From Blasia pusilla (taxonomy: Eukaryota; Marchantiophyta; Marchantiopsida; Blasiales): a DNA stretch of 64,000 nucleotides. The stretch lies in assembly GCA_050084515.1 (NCBI GenBank), contig CM114272.1:62372001-62436000 (forward strand), written 5' to 3'. Each line of letters starts with the position of its first letter. Position 1 is the first letter of the stretch. Made by a program: the position numbers and the translations under genes. The notes below the pieces were generated by a model, which was given only the letters and a program-made list of their open reading frames with translations, was not told where the DNA came from and made no database searches. Positions 1 through 12,100 of the stretch are shown piece after piece.

Positions 1-124
1 CCTTATTTACCATGGCTCTAACAACAAATCACTGCCTAGTTGATGAATAAACATAGAGATGTTTGAGAGATCCAGCACCAATCCTTTTCCATACACTTAA
101 CACCGGCGAAGCTTCAGATCATAC

Positions 125-3100
125 CTGCTCCTCTTGCTGGCGCAAATCCATCACGCAGGGCACGCGCTGTAAAAGCATTGATGAGCACACGCTTTCTTGT
201 CTGCATCAGATGGAAATCTGTTATAAAAAGGCATCCTCCAATACTCTAATACCGATTTCCCTCCAACTAGTTAAAACAATCAGTGTTCAATTCACAGTTG
301 ACTACTTGACATCATCACAGATGCTTCACAGGACCACCATATGGAGTCATACCCAGTGCAACAATGAGCTCCAAAGAACAATCAGTCCATTTGCAATAGC
401 CCCAAAGAAATGGTCCTCCCCATTAATGCTCTATCCCTAATACAAGTGCTATAGTCTTTCCATACCCTTTAGTGAGGAGTAAAAGTCTATGTAATGAACA
501 AACTCAGAAATCCAGGTAAACAGGAAAACTATCTACAGACAGAAACTCACTGCATCATTAAGATGACCCGCAATGTTGCCAAGAAGGATTGTGGTATTTG
601 TTCGAATAGCAGGTTCTTCATCAACCTGCATCCATACAGACGTTACATATTTATTCCAAGTCCAATATCCAATCAACAAACCTTTAAATCTGACCCCAGC
701 TGGACAGGAACCGTGATCACCCATACATACTACAAGACGTTGTGTATCCTTCCATAGTTTTTGCAATGTTGTTTCCATGCTGTCCTCCTACGTGTTCTTG
801 TGCATTCAGTTATTCTTCAATGTCCCTCATACATAGAAGCTGACATTGCAAGGAAAGCTTGCAGGATCTCTCGGAATCTATGTGAGACTGGCACCTGTAG
901 TTTAGATAAATACTTCAATAGAGATCCCGTAATCGTACGCTGAGATAACTGCATGAACAAGACTTCACATCAGAAATTATTTCATATAAAAGATCTTCTG
1001 CAATCATCAAGAAGTAGTGCTCATCTCTCAATTCATCTCACTATTCACCAACTCAAAAGTAGGGTCATCGCACAGCCTTGAGCTGTGACATCAGCTACTC
1101 ATCAAAACTTCTCCAGCTTGCCACAAAAGGATTTCTTTCCTACTTCTTTAAACTATGAGAGTAAGCAACCTTTAAATAAATTCCAGCTGGTTCATCCACA
1201 TATTTATGTATATAATTGCTTGCCTGATCAGGAAACCCTCGCCATTCAGCATTTCCAAAATCCCTTACTTACCTTGGGTGCTAGTGTCAGCATGGACTTC
1301 AGTGTGAGTTCCCGAAGAAAAGCAGAAGCATCCGAGAAGCCAGTGACAACATGTGGAAAGACCTACATACAAGACATGTATAAAAAATGCTGAACATATT
1401 ACACTTCATCATCAAATAGAACAGTTGCATTTTGCAAAATTTTCTAAAAATCAGAATAAAAAAATGAGGCCTCTCTCAAATGTTGAAAAAAAGAGTTTTA
1501 AGGGAAACTTGGGAGCAAGGAGAGTGAGAATAAGGAAGACCCTATTGGCTTAACAGAACAAAAAAGATAGGCACATGGGGCAAGTCAAAACTAGGGACAT
1601 GTATCTTAACACAAATACGTCACTTCGCAGGTGACGTATCCAAATCCGCTGCACAATCCAAATCCGCTGAGGTATCTCTGAAAAAAAATTCCTGCAAAAC
1701 CATATACCAAAGCCTTGTCTACACCTACCTGCTCATCAACAACTTGGGTTGATAACCCACTTCCAAAATTCTCAATATGTTGAAGCAACCCCACCCGAAT
1801 AGCCCGGTCACTGGAGGAAAAGAGCCTTATTACAGTTGGTAACACCTGTCCAATTTATCAAACAGAGAAACATCAGAAATAAAAGTCGAATCCTTGTAGA
1901 GACTACTCACAAAGACTATGAGTTATCTCAATAATCGGACATTAGAAATAGCACACAACCATTTTACTACCTGAGTCCATCAAATGTGGATTGAGAATTA
2001 AGAGGTTATTCTCCTAGAATAGTAACAGTATAGAAAGACACAACGTGATCAGCTTACTCTGAATTATGAGAACCTGGTGCAAGTCATCATAGAATTCATG
2101 ATGAATAAGGATAGGACATATTCTTGGATACATGTATACCAACCGTATTAGGAAACATTGTGGCCAAACACACAGAAAAAAACTAATGGCTCGTGGACAG
2201 CAGCAAAGGAGCATCCAACATGAAGTTCCTGGAAACTAGAACATAATTGATACTAAACCTGACCTTACCTTGTCCAAGTGAGTCAGGTGCATACACAGTT
2301 TACCAAGTGTTCACGAATAGCATCCAACCATATGTTCCTAAAAAATGATGGGGCTTCCTGACAGGGTAGCCGAGAAAAACTAATCCTTTTCTCAATTGCA
2401 ACTGGATGTTCCCTTATCCTACATTCAGAATGAAGTGTCCATTCCATTTGTTCATAGACTGAACTTCCAAAGATAAGAAACCATGAGTACAATACGTGCC
2501 CATGAAATGCAGATTGAACATCAGCTACCTTGGAATTGAATTCATCTTGAGGTAGCCAGGAACCCATTTTCAGCAACGGACTCAATGCTGGAGCTGCAGC
2601 AGATCCAAACTCCAGGGCAGAAGCAAGTTGAGGCAGCAACTGTCACCACATTCCATCACACCAGGACATTTTGAATGTGAGAACGGTGTACCTGTCAATA
2701 ACTGTCACCTGTCAAATCTAGTCCTACAACAATGCAACAACAGTGATTACCTTCTTCAGAACAATTTCCCGAGGAAGTTGTTCTGCCAAAGTGGACAGTT
2801 TTCGGAAAAAAGTGTCCTTCTCCACACTATCTTTGAGATTCAAAACTTCCATGAACTGGATGGTTTCCACAAGCTTATTCTGGAAGAACTCTGTTAAACA
2901 CATGCAGGTGTAATGTTGTTAAGATTTATTCCTTGACACAACCACCTCCACAAATGTCACACTGGCTTACTCCAATCTTTTTTAAGGACACACACAGACA
3001 CTCACAATTCAAATCTTGAGAGACAGGAAAATCACTCAAACTACTTGCATTCCAGAAACCAGAGAATCTCACCACTATTTTCTACTAGCTTCGAAGGATT

Positions 3101-6100
3101 CATTCGTCGTGAAGGAAGTGCACCCAATAGTCTCTGGTAATCTGGAAGCAGTGTCTAGAAAGATCCAATCCACATAAAACCTGTAAATTCTCCCATATAT
3201 ACTAGAGCTAAACAAAAGTTTAGTCCCGATATTGTAAAATCTTCCACTCAACAGCATGACATATAACGGATAAAGTTCCAGTTTACCAGGAAATCAATCA
3301 TAAATCCAAGATGGGCTAAGACTACTAGGATGAGGAAAGTGTACCCCACACTATAAGTGCTGAATGCTATAACAAAGCAATACCCCCAAGTAATGGGGGA
3401 AGAATATCAGAATGCAACCTTACAGGAACCAAACCACCTTAGGAATTGATCCTGTGTTGCGAAGGTCCTCGGTCTTTGTCAACTTGGAAGCAGAGAATAG
3501 CTCATAAATCAGGCAACCTACAAAATCTCACATCCACCCAAGGATTACAAAACATTAGAACTATTTCACAACAAATTTCCAGCATGAGCTATAAAGACTG
3601 TAACCTTACAGCACTCTGCAAAAGAGAATCAGTACAATAACTTCATACTTAAAGAGAATTGACATGTTCAGTACATACCAAGACCCCAGGAATCCGTAGC
3701 CCAAGGTGATGATTTTCGAATGGTGGCCCAATCTGTCTTTGCAAGTTCCTGAGATTTGTACTGGGAACTCACCAACCATTCATATTGCTGCCCAGTTCCC
3801 CAAGAATACAAATCGAAGCAGGGTCAGGTGGTTCAGCCCAGATATGACAGTGTAGTCGGTTTAAGGTACCCTGGAGTACCTAAAATGCTATTCAAGAGGA
3901 TTGCAAACTAATGCAGACACTTTTGCTTCAATGTGGAATTACACCTGTTTGACACACTCTCTCTTTCTCTCACTCTCTCCAAGCACCGTCCAACCAGGCC
4001 GCGGGGTCTATGGTCGCAAGGCTACGACAGGCACTACTTAATGAGTACAGTCTCTAAGTTGAGTGTTGACACCTTCCTCCTTACCATACATTGCAAGGAA
4101 TGGGAAGAACTCATATTCATCAGTTGTCTACAAGAAACAAAAAGAAGACCTCACCATCATAGGCCCTGAGGCAGCTGGGTTCCCCCCGTCAAATTCTGAC
4201 AACACATCAAAAGCATGCAGTTTCCAATCCAGAGTTGGTGTAACGACCACAGCATCCAAGCATACATTCCCATGGACCTGAACATGGAATTGACAAGGAT
4301 TAAAAGTTACAGAAAACAAATCTTGCATACTGAGATTGATACAGACCAAGCCTCCCTGGACCAGGATTATCTACACCTTGAGAGTGAGTGACTCTAACTG
4401 AATCAGAACTGTATACAGTTAAACTCAACACTGAAAATGTGGATTCCACACAGCACCAAGAATTCATCGACCATGACCTATTATGACACATTTTTTCAGC
4501 CATGGAAAATATCCGACAAGAATTCTCCAACCAAGAAAACATTCTTGAAAGTAGAGTTGCGGGTTCATACAAGCTTGCAGTCATTGTTGAGAAAACTGAC
4601 AGCCTTAGTAACTTGATGGAGTCCCCAAGCATAAAACTCATCTCTGCCAAAGTGTATCAGCCCTTAGGATTCCACATATGCAATAGGTAATATCCCACTG
4701 GCAAAACAGCATCTAAAGCAACTACCGAACCATTCTTTAGCCACGTTGAGCAAATGAATAGTCCGCTTATGTGGTTATGAAAAATAACTCAACAGTTCAG
4801 TTTTGTTCTCTATGCACTCCAAGCTATGACTAAGTGCTTAACAGCTCCAAAGACTGGTTATCAATGAGTAGGGCAGTCTCTAACATGACAGGACGAGACC
4901 TCTCTAATCTGTAGGTGCATGAGTGCAAAGCAATCCCTACCAGGGCAAGCAAGGCTTTAGAAATGCATCCACTGCCCTATTGGAAAAACATGCAGGTGTA
5001 GGAACCATGCCAAAGACAAAATACTTGAGCTTTAAAATTTTCAGGCTCACACACGTCACATTTAAACCCACATACCGCTGAGTTCCTTTCAGATTGAGCT
5101 CCCTGATTTTCTCCGCAAGAGGCATGACGGGTTCAGTGACAACATAGATTGTTAGCTTGCTGACCCCACTGTCAACTGCCTCAGCTTCCGTGCTATGAAG
5201 ATAAGACAAAATGTTGGGATGCCTTACCTGTAGAGAATTGCATTCGTTTAATATTACATAGAAAGAGCAATGACCATACTATACCATAAATGGACTGACA
5301 GCAAGAGTATACATCAGCACCTCAATGATTAGACTGGCATCTTAGCAGATGATTTGACATGTTATCTTTTATACTAGGGATAAGCCTGAAAATTAGTGCA
5401 ACACATTATGCACACCAAATCATGTGCAAGCAATTTTCAGACGCTGGATCACAAATTCCACACTAAATCAAGTTAAATCAAGTTCAATTCTTACAGTGCG
5501 AAGTCTTTTTGCTCCATTGCGTGCGGCAAGCAACCGACCATCCTGAGCATTGGTGCCAGTTAATGAAAAAATGGATACAGGCGAGTTGTCATCCTGCAAA
5601 TCAGGAGACATATAAGCTGAGAAGAAGGCTTATTTTTTTGCATTAAACCCCTGGTCCTGCAGAGCTCACGATATCAACTTTCCAGCAATAATGAAGTCTA
5701 TGTGCGATGTTGGTCATTCAGGAGATAATTTGAGCCGTGTTTACAGCATACCCAGGCTGGATAACAGTGTGGCTCCTAAATCAAACGGGAACCACAATGT
5801 CGTCGAAAGCACATGAGGTAACGTAACTACAGGAGAGGGAAAATAAAATAAAATTCAGGAGGCGTAGGGGAATAAGAAGCATATTACTGCATGTAATTGA
5901 CAACAGACAACACCTGGCCCCCACAAAAATTATAATGTAGCTCAGCCAAATTCTACATTTACTTTTTTCTTTTTCCGACATCATTTATGCAGCGATTTCA
6001 ATGTCCTTCAGTTTAGATTCTTTACACCAAGGAACATTCAGTGGCTGTGGGGTACTTCCCGCCAGACTAGAATCAGGCGCTATGATATTTCGTAAGAAGA

Positions 6101-6937
6101 AACAAAACCCAACCATTAATCCAGCAACCTCGACATCTCCAACTAGTGTTTCTCTCCACAAAGAAACTTTCGTCTTGGGGTAGACTCTGAATCGGAAGAG
6201 GCAGCCGATGTGACATTCGACCCGGAGTAGGGAAACACAACAAATCGACAATTAGATTTAGGGTGAACGCGCAGAGTAATATCTTCCTACTCCAACCCGG
6301 TCAAGAAAACGCTGCTGCCTGTTTTTCCATTGACAACGGTGACAGGGACAACATTACCACATTACGGATCTCTAAGGTCCGGTTCAGATTAGAGCAATAT
6401 CATAGCACTAGCGTCTAGCATCTGTGGACTGGCGAAAGGACCAGTCGCCATTCGAAATCCGAGTACGTGACCGTCCCATTCCATCGCTTATTTTTTCCCT
6501 GAAGTGAAATCTCGACAGCTAAAGAAGTGATTTCCCTTCAGAAGAAAGCCCCCATCTCCCAAAAGTTTGAGGAAACTTGGTGAATTCTTTTCAGAGGAAC
6601 TCTCGTCTGAAAGGGAGTAACCTGAAAGCTCGGATTTCGTCACTTCATTCGGTTAGAATTATTCAGTCATAATGAGAAAGTCCGTCTCAGGCCTTAAGTC
6701 CAAATATCAAATACTGAACCAGAGGCGACGTTCACAACATAGTGTAAGGATCAGTCAAACAATCTGGGAGTGGAAATTGAAAATCCCGACGACACCAACA
6801 CACACATGAGATACCTTCGAGGTCCCACGATGATGAGTCCAGGCGCCCCATGCAGTGGAGTACGGCTCTCCGATATTGTAGGGCAGATCCTTGATCCCCC
6901 CTCCTGATCCCACCACTCCCTTCAGAAACTTCAACAT
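125..6937 (-). CDS. SCYL1-like: SCY1-like pseudokinase with HEAT repeats (SCYL1 type), 5' 15 exons, 3' end outside window
   Basis: Fifteen exons join in frame with GT-AG introns: 6815-6937, 5495-5593, 5076-5227, 4571-4643, 4155-4277, 3679-3787, 3438-3517, 3073-3154, 2751-2890, 2529-2639, 1729-1845, 1273-1362, 895-948, 551-625, 125-200. They total 1504 nt, about 501 residues; plant relatives are near 800. The start ATG (6935-6937) opens MLKFLKGVVG, then the family's DLPYNIGEPY. Exons 2-7 form a kinase-like fold in which the catalytic HRD is replaced by HGN (LVHGNVCLDAV) and DFG by AFD (LHAFDVLSEF), so it is a pseudokinase. Exons 8-15 are helical HEAT/ARM repeats (LASALEFGSAAAPAL, RAIRVGLLQHI, EEPAIRTNTTILLGNI). 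Relatives act in Golgi/COPI traffic, and a plant homologue has been linked to tRNA export. No stop or frameshift was seen, so the gene looks active. The remaining exons lie left of position 1. Confidence 0.95.
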
Positions 6938-7250
6938 TGCTCCACACTGCTCAACACCCCCGCTCCACCCTTCCACGACCGATTCGCTCCGTCTCGCTAC
7001 GGTTTCAAGCCATCAAAACTCCCGCAACCATCCCCTCCCCGCGATCCATACATTCGTCCATGCTTTGCTCTTCCTCCAACCTCGTTCCAAGCTCCCAGAG
7101 CCCCGGGTCGAGCGCTCCACGGCCCTCGTCTCTCTCCCCGTCCCCTCCACGAAGCTCCGTAGCACCAGAGCGACTTCGGGGCACTCGTAGGTGGACGGCC
7201 ACAAAGCTAAGTCCCGGTCCAAGTTAAGTCCGGAAGCGGACTTAACTTGG
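6938..7250 (-). promoter_or_regulatory. 5' flank and probable 5' UTR/promoter of the SCYL1-like gene
   Basis: This stretch lies directly upstream of the SCYL1-like start codon. It is C/T-rich on the plus strand (G/A-rich on the coding strand), with several runs of C, as is common for plant 5' UTRs. No TATA box could be placed with confidence. It ends in a perfect inverted repeat at 7219-7250. The promoter role is inferred from position only. Confidence 0.4.
7219..7250. repeat. perfect 14-bp inverted repeat with 4-nt loop
   Basis: The arm ccaagttaagtccg (7219-7232) is followed by gaag and its exact complement cggacttaacttgg (7237-7250). It lies about 280 bp upstream of the SCYL1-like start codon. 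It could be the end of a small foldback element or a cruciform-prone regulatory site. Nothing in the sequence decides between them. Confidence 0.8.
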
Positions 7251-7786
7251 GTGGGATTTGAGAAACCCTCCTCCGTCATATTTAAGAGAGTCAAGTCATA
7301 TTTAAGAAGGTATTTAAATTAGCAGTCAAAAATTTAATGGATGCTTTTACCATCACCAAACGAGATCCGTCTAGAAAAAATGCTGATATATAGTTACAAG
7401 TTTCTTACTTTCTATGATTCTTTATATTTTTAATGTATTAATATTTTACATATAGTAGAAAAAAAAAAATTTTGCTTGAAAAAATCAGTACGTAGTCTAG
7501 ATCGGTCTAAAGCTAAGTCTAAGGCCAGAGACTCAAGAGGAAGCGCGGGAACTTAGACCGAACCGTAGCCTGCGCTGCGCGTACACGTTCGAACATAAAG
7601 ATACGTCCGGCGCCCACACGAACTCCGCACTACAGTAGTGGGTCGCGCGATCATGACTTCCAGCTCTGTACTCTTTCTCTCAGGACGACGCAGAAACCCA
7701 CACTCCACAGTGAGGGCAGTAGGGTAGACATGTCAGGAGTAGTAGAAAGAGAGCATGTCTGTACACTCCGACGTCCGTAGCGTCTG
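7251..7786. other. intergenic stretch, no gene seen
   Basis: The left half is A/T-rich with a run of A near 7460; the right half is more balanced. No convincing reading frame, tRNA or element end was found. Confidence 0.6.
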
Positions 7787-8146
7787 ATGTTAGTCTTCCT
7801 AACGCTCGTAGCGAGGCACGATTATCGAGCGCCCGCGCTTGGTTTCCGGAGCCGCTTGCTCTCACAGCTCTCGGCGCGCGGAAGAATATTGAAGGTAGTG
7901 ATGGATCCGGCGCTCTTTCATCGCGCGGAGGTGTGTGAGGCGGAGGGAGATGATGCTAAACTGGTGATCACTTCTGGACTAGTTCATCGCGCAGAGGTGT
8001 GTGAGGCGGAAGAAGGAGGTGATGCTGAATTGATGACTCGTGCTCTTTCATCGCGCGGAGGAGATGAGGCAGAAGAGGATGGTGATGATGCGGTTGCTGC
8101 TTCTCACGGTCTTTCGTTGCGGATGTACGATGGTTGGATGATTTGA
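7787..8146 (+). CDS. hypothetical ORF with internal repeats, 119 aa, doubtful
   Basis: An open frame of 119 codons contains a three-fold degenerate repeat. The first two copies share HRAEVCEAE and lie near residues 45-54 and 66-75; the third, SSRGGDEAEEDG, is shorter. The DNA repeat (tcatcgcgcggaggtgtgtg) shows the expansion directly. The predicted C-terminal half is acidic. No known domain is recognised and no splice partner was found. It lies between the SCYL1-like gene and the MULE's left end. It may be a small lineage-specific gene or only an expanded noncoding repeat. Confidence 0.2.
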   Translation: MLVFLTLVARHDYRAPALGFRSRLLSQLSARGRILKVVMDPALFHRAEVCEAEGDDAKLVITSGLVHRAEVCEAEEGGDAELMTRALSSRGGDEAEEDGDDAVAASHGLSLRMYDGWMI

Positions 8147-8435
8147 CGATTTCGGAAGGAACCGAGTTCAGAGATCTGGGTATTGGGAGATCAAGTGTGC
8201 GGAGAGTGGCAATGCCGGAAGAATGCCGGAAGAAAACCAGTGTGCGAGGGTGCGGAGAACATGTGGATAGAAAAAAACAGGAAGAAATCGTAAGGGCCGT
8301 AAACGGAAGGGTACCGGAATCCGGTGCGGGAGTGGAGAGGGCCCACTCCAACATCATCTGCTGTATTTCACTCTGGAAGTGCGGTCCGTAGGTACGTACC
8401 CGACCTACAACTTGAGGTGTTTAACATGTTCGCTT

Positions 8436-8444
8436 TGTGAAAGC
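8436..8444. repeat. left 9-bp target-site duplication of the MULE
   Basis: TGTGAAAGC directly precedes the left terminal inverted repeat and is repeated exactly at 26178-26186, directly after the right one. Nine base pairs is the usual target duplication of Mutator-like elements. The exact match places both element borders. Confidence 0.93.
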
Positions 8445-8533
8445 CAGGTATTTGCTTATGTGGCCCCCTGCCCTACTTATGTTGCTTAAGTGGCCCTCCT
8501 ACGAAATCTCTTGCTTGAGGGCCCCTATGAACT
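8445..8533 (+). repeat. left terminal inverted repeat of the MULE
   Basis: The sequence aligns to the reverse complement of 26088-26177 with about eight differences over 90 positions. It holds three spaced copies of a TTGCTTRAGTGGCCC-like box (starting near 8452, 8481 and 8510), which are good candidates for transposase binding sites. Confidence 0.9.
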
Positions 8534-8599
8534 ACAACTTCATGGGATATGAGCTACCGGGAAGTCTCGTAATTGTTCTAGAACCATTTCTATAGTAGT

Positions 8600-9012
8600 A
8601 GACCTTTGCACTTAACCGCAGAAGTTCTGAAGTTTAGGGGGAGAGGAGGGACCAATTTAGCCGCAGGTTTAGGGTGGAAGTTTGGATTTATCCGTAGGTT
8701 TTAACCGCAGCTCTAGTGTGTCATGGCATTGCAGTGAGCTGATGAAGTTTCAGCCAAGGGGGAGAGGATGGACCAATTTAACAACAGGTTTTAGCCGCAA
8801 GTTTAAGGTGGAAGTTTGGATTTAGCCGCAAGTTTTAGCCGTATCTCCAGTGTGTCATGGCATTGCAGTGAGCCGATGAAGTTTCAGCCAAGGGGAAGAG
8901 GATGGACCAATTTAACCGCAGGTTTTAGCCACAGGCTTTAGCCGCATGCTTTAGCCGTAGGTTTTAGCCGCAGCCCCAGGGCTGATGAGCGTTTTAGCCG
9001 CAGGTTGTAGGG
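8600..9012. repeat. subterminal repeats of about 125 bp with TTTAGCCGCAGG boxes
   Basis: Three diverged direct copies begin with gggggagaggaTGGACCAATTT-type sequence near 8638, 8759 and 8891. Each carries several ttagccgcagg boxes, and the last degenerates into a dense run of them (8930-9010). The box is a variant of the AGCCGCC core found through the element. Subterminal repeats in DNA transposons often bind transposase. Confidence 0.8.
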
Positions 9013-9115
9013 TTTGGGGTGGAAGTGCACAAATTCCAGCGCTTGACATACATTATACAAGATGGATGTGATCATCGTTTCACCATAAAACAAAAAGGAA
9101 CTTTACAAAGATTTA

Positions 9116-12100
9116 TTACATGCTTGGACCTGAAGAATCCAATCGCTGCAAGTCAACAATAGCCACTAGAGCCCTGGAGAAACAGGATGCCTCATCCAAG
9201 CCGTCTGATGACACACCTAGCCTACTCAAGAGATCACGAATAAACTGTGAATTCCTTGCTGCCGAATCTTGTAAGGTTGTCACTCTACGCAAGGCTTCTT
9301 CCCACCCACCTTTGTTGTTATAGTCGGTCACTCCTAACTTTGTAATGAGATCTCCTCTGTCAGCAAGAAGAGCTGCGTGCCTTAGCTCCAGGACTTCAAC
9401 ATACTTGTCTACTCTAGCTCTGGTTCGTTCAGTGAGATGAATTTTGTCCTCCACATCTTCCGCGGGCATCCCCAAATGGTTAATCCACAATTGTATGATT
9501 CTCTCGTCAATCAAAAACCCTCCTTGTGGCACACTTGGGTCTTCCTCTGGTACTTCTTCCGTTGGTCCCTACATCCAAAGACAAACGGAATGTGTACATG
9601 AAATAACCTACAATGGAAAAAAGCCGTCGTGTGTGATTAGCCCCACTTTGTGCTTAGCACAAAGCCTTTGATTGTGATTAGCCGCCGCCTAGAAATTGGC
9701 ATTGGGTGTGCATAGCCGCCCACTATGAATAGGCGCCGACTATGTTTACCCGCCGGTTGTGATCACTAAGGTTGTGTGAATGGCCGCCCACAGTGAATAG
9801 GCGCCGGTTGTGATCACTAAGGATTTTTGGATAGGGTTTTGGGATAATCCAACAAATATAGAGTAAACCTTCACCTATACGTTGAGTCCTCCACCGATAA
9901 TGCCAAAAATCCATAAGAACTTACTGCAATTTGTGAAGAACGATTGGAGAATAGAGGCCATATAAAGGAAGATGGGCAATTGAAGATTGGCATAATATCT
10001 TCTGTGATTTGAGCCCATCTTCTTTTCCGTCCAAACCTTCAGCTCCCCCAGCATTAGGGAGTACACCATCTTCACTTGATGGTGTGGGTTGTGGAGCACC
10101 GCATGTTGGAACCATTGCTAGCGCTTTGGACCGCATGTGATTCATCCACCATGTGGAGTCCTCAATTTGCACATAGTTGTTCACATGGTACCCGCTCTCA
10201 GTCTGACATAAGCGGTTAACCATATGCACCTCAGGGATACTATCTGTTTGCAATTGTTGATCCATTGTGAACATATGGTCAGTTTGACTCATTATGTTCA
10301 CAAGAAACTTGTCCATGGTTTGAGAGCCTCGGGTAATCACCGTAGGCTCCACGAAAAGCTGGGCCTTGGTCCTTGTTGTAGGGTGAGCACGTGGTGTGCC
10401 GCTTGCCATGTTCCCATGAGGGCCCTCTGTAGTGATCTTCATAGGTGCATCTGCCGTGTCTTTTCTTGTTGTGCCTAGAGACTCCCTACGGTGTTGTGAA
10501 GGCCCGAACTGAGAAACATTGGGAACTTCCCAACCTCCTACCTTCTGAGTGTTCCATTCAGGCAAGTTCCCAAATTCTTGCCAATCCAAGCCATCGATAC
10601 CATCCTTCCGTTGCTCATTCCCTTTGCTTTCTCCACTCTTCACTCCATGTACAAGTGAAGGTGAATCATGCCTGTTGGTGTGAGTGTCATTTGAATTGGA
10701 CTGAGGGCTAGCCGCATCCTTCTTCTCAGGCTCCTTTGCTTCACTATCCTCCAAATGAATGACATGATCTTCTGAATCCTCCGCTGCCTTGTCCTCAGCA
10801 GTATTCAATTCCTCTGTGATGCCTTTAATCACCTCATTTATCACCTTCTGAGTATCAATGACACCCACCTCACAGACGGGTTCGGCCTGCTCCTCCTCGA
10901 CATGGGGTTCCTTTAGACCTTCACTTTCCCCTGAAGCCGTAGGGAGGCCTGAAATATGCTCCTCTACAATGACATTGCTCTCATGTGCAGGCCCTGTTAC
11001 TGCAATACCCAACCTTGAAATCGCCATTCTTGCACGGCGAGGTCGACTAGACGTAGTAGTATTCTGTAGCACCCAAAAATAAATTTATAAGACTACGAAC
11101 TTCACAATTGACATCCTCATCTGCAAAAGGAAAGGATAGCAAGTCTTTATACACCAGCTTTGGATTCTATGGAAGGAGGAATCCTTAGGGGAATCTGGTT
11201 TTTGAGAAAACGTTTATACATGTCTACATGAAAGAATACCAAGCTATGATGAAATCTTACTCTACTTACACTTGGATTTGAATTTGTAGCAATCGGCAGA
11301 GTTGCCGAATCATCTTCCTTCTTAACTTTTGCTCGAAGTGTAGACGTCCCCTAGTACACACCAATGAACCCCAAAAGTTATATTTACATATAAAGAAAAC
11401 AAAAAAAAGTGTAGGCAGCCTTGTGTAAGCTAGTAGCCTTCCCCAAACGATGTGGATAGCCGCCAACCTTGTACAATGGCTGTGAATAGCCCCCCTCCGG
11501 CTACTATTGTGTTTAGTCCAAAGAGAGTGCATAGTGCTAGAATAGACGCCGACTCTTTCGGTAGCCTTGTCCAAAAGCGGGCTTAATAGTCACCGCTGCT
11601 CTTAGTCGTCATCCAGAGAATTAAAATAGAGCTCTCGCTATAATAGACGCCGGTTCATTTTGGCATCTTTGTGCAAAGGTGAATAGCGCCCGGCATTTGC
11701 TATTAGTCTATAATTTAGCCGTAAGTTAATGCTTGCAAGTGCCCTGGCTGTGAATAGCCGCCGTTCATGCATATAGCCAAGAAAGTAAAACAAAATGAAT
11801 AGAAATGGTTAGAACCCTCACTTTCTTCTTTCCTTGGGTTTTTGGTCGAGACTTTGGATTCTTCATTGCGATTGTGGTAGCCGGCTCCATGTGAGGAACT
11901 CTTATTTCTCGGTATTTTCTTTTCAGCAATGAAATAAAATGCCTTCCCCGTAGTAGTGTCTTTGGTAGGTAGCCAGTTTTATATAATCGCCCGATTTGTC
12001 TTTGGGTTCCTCCTTTTGCAATTTTCCTCTTCCGAGGATTCTTCTTTCGGTGCTTTGCCTTCCCTTTCAATTTCGGATCGATACTAGGGTGGCCTTTGCT

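Noticed and set aside
5985-6251. Open frames within intron 1 of the SCYL1-like gene
   Set aside because: They lie between exons 6815-6937 and 5495-5593, which join in phase; no family resemblance.
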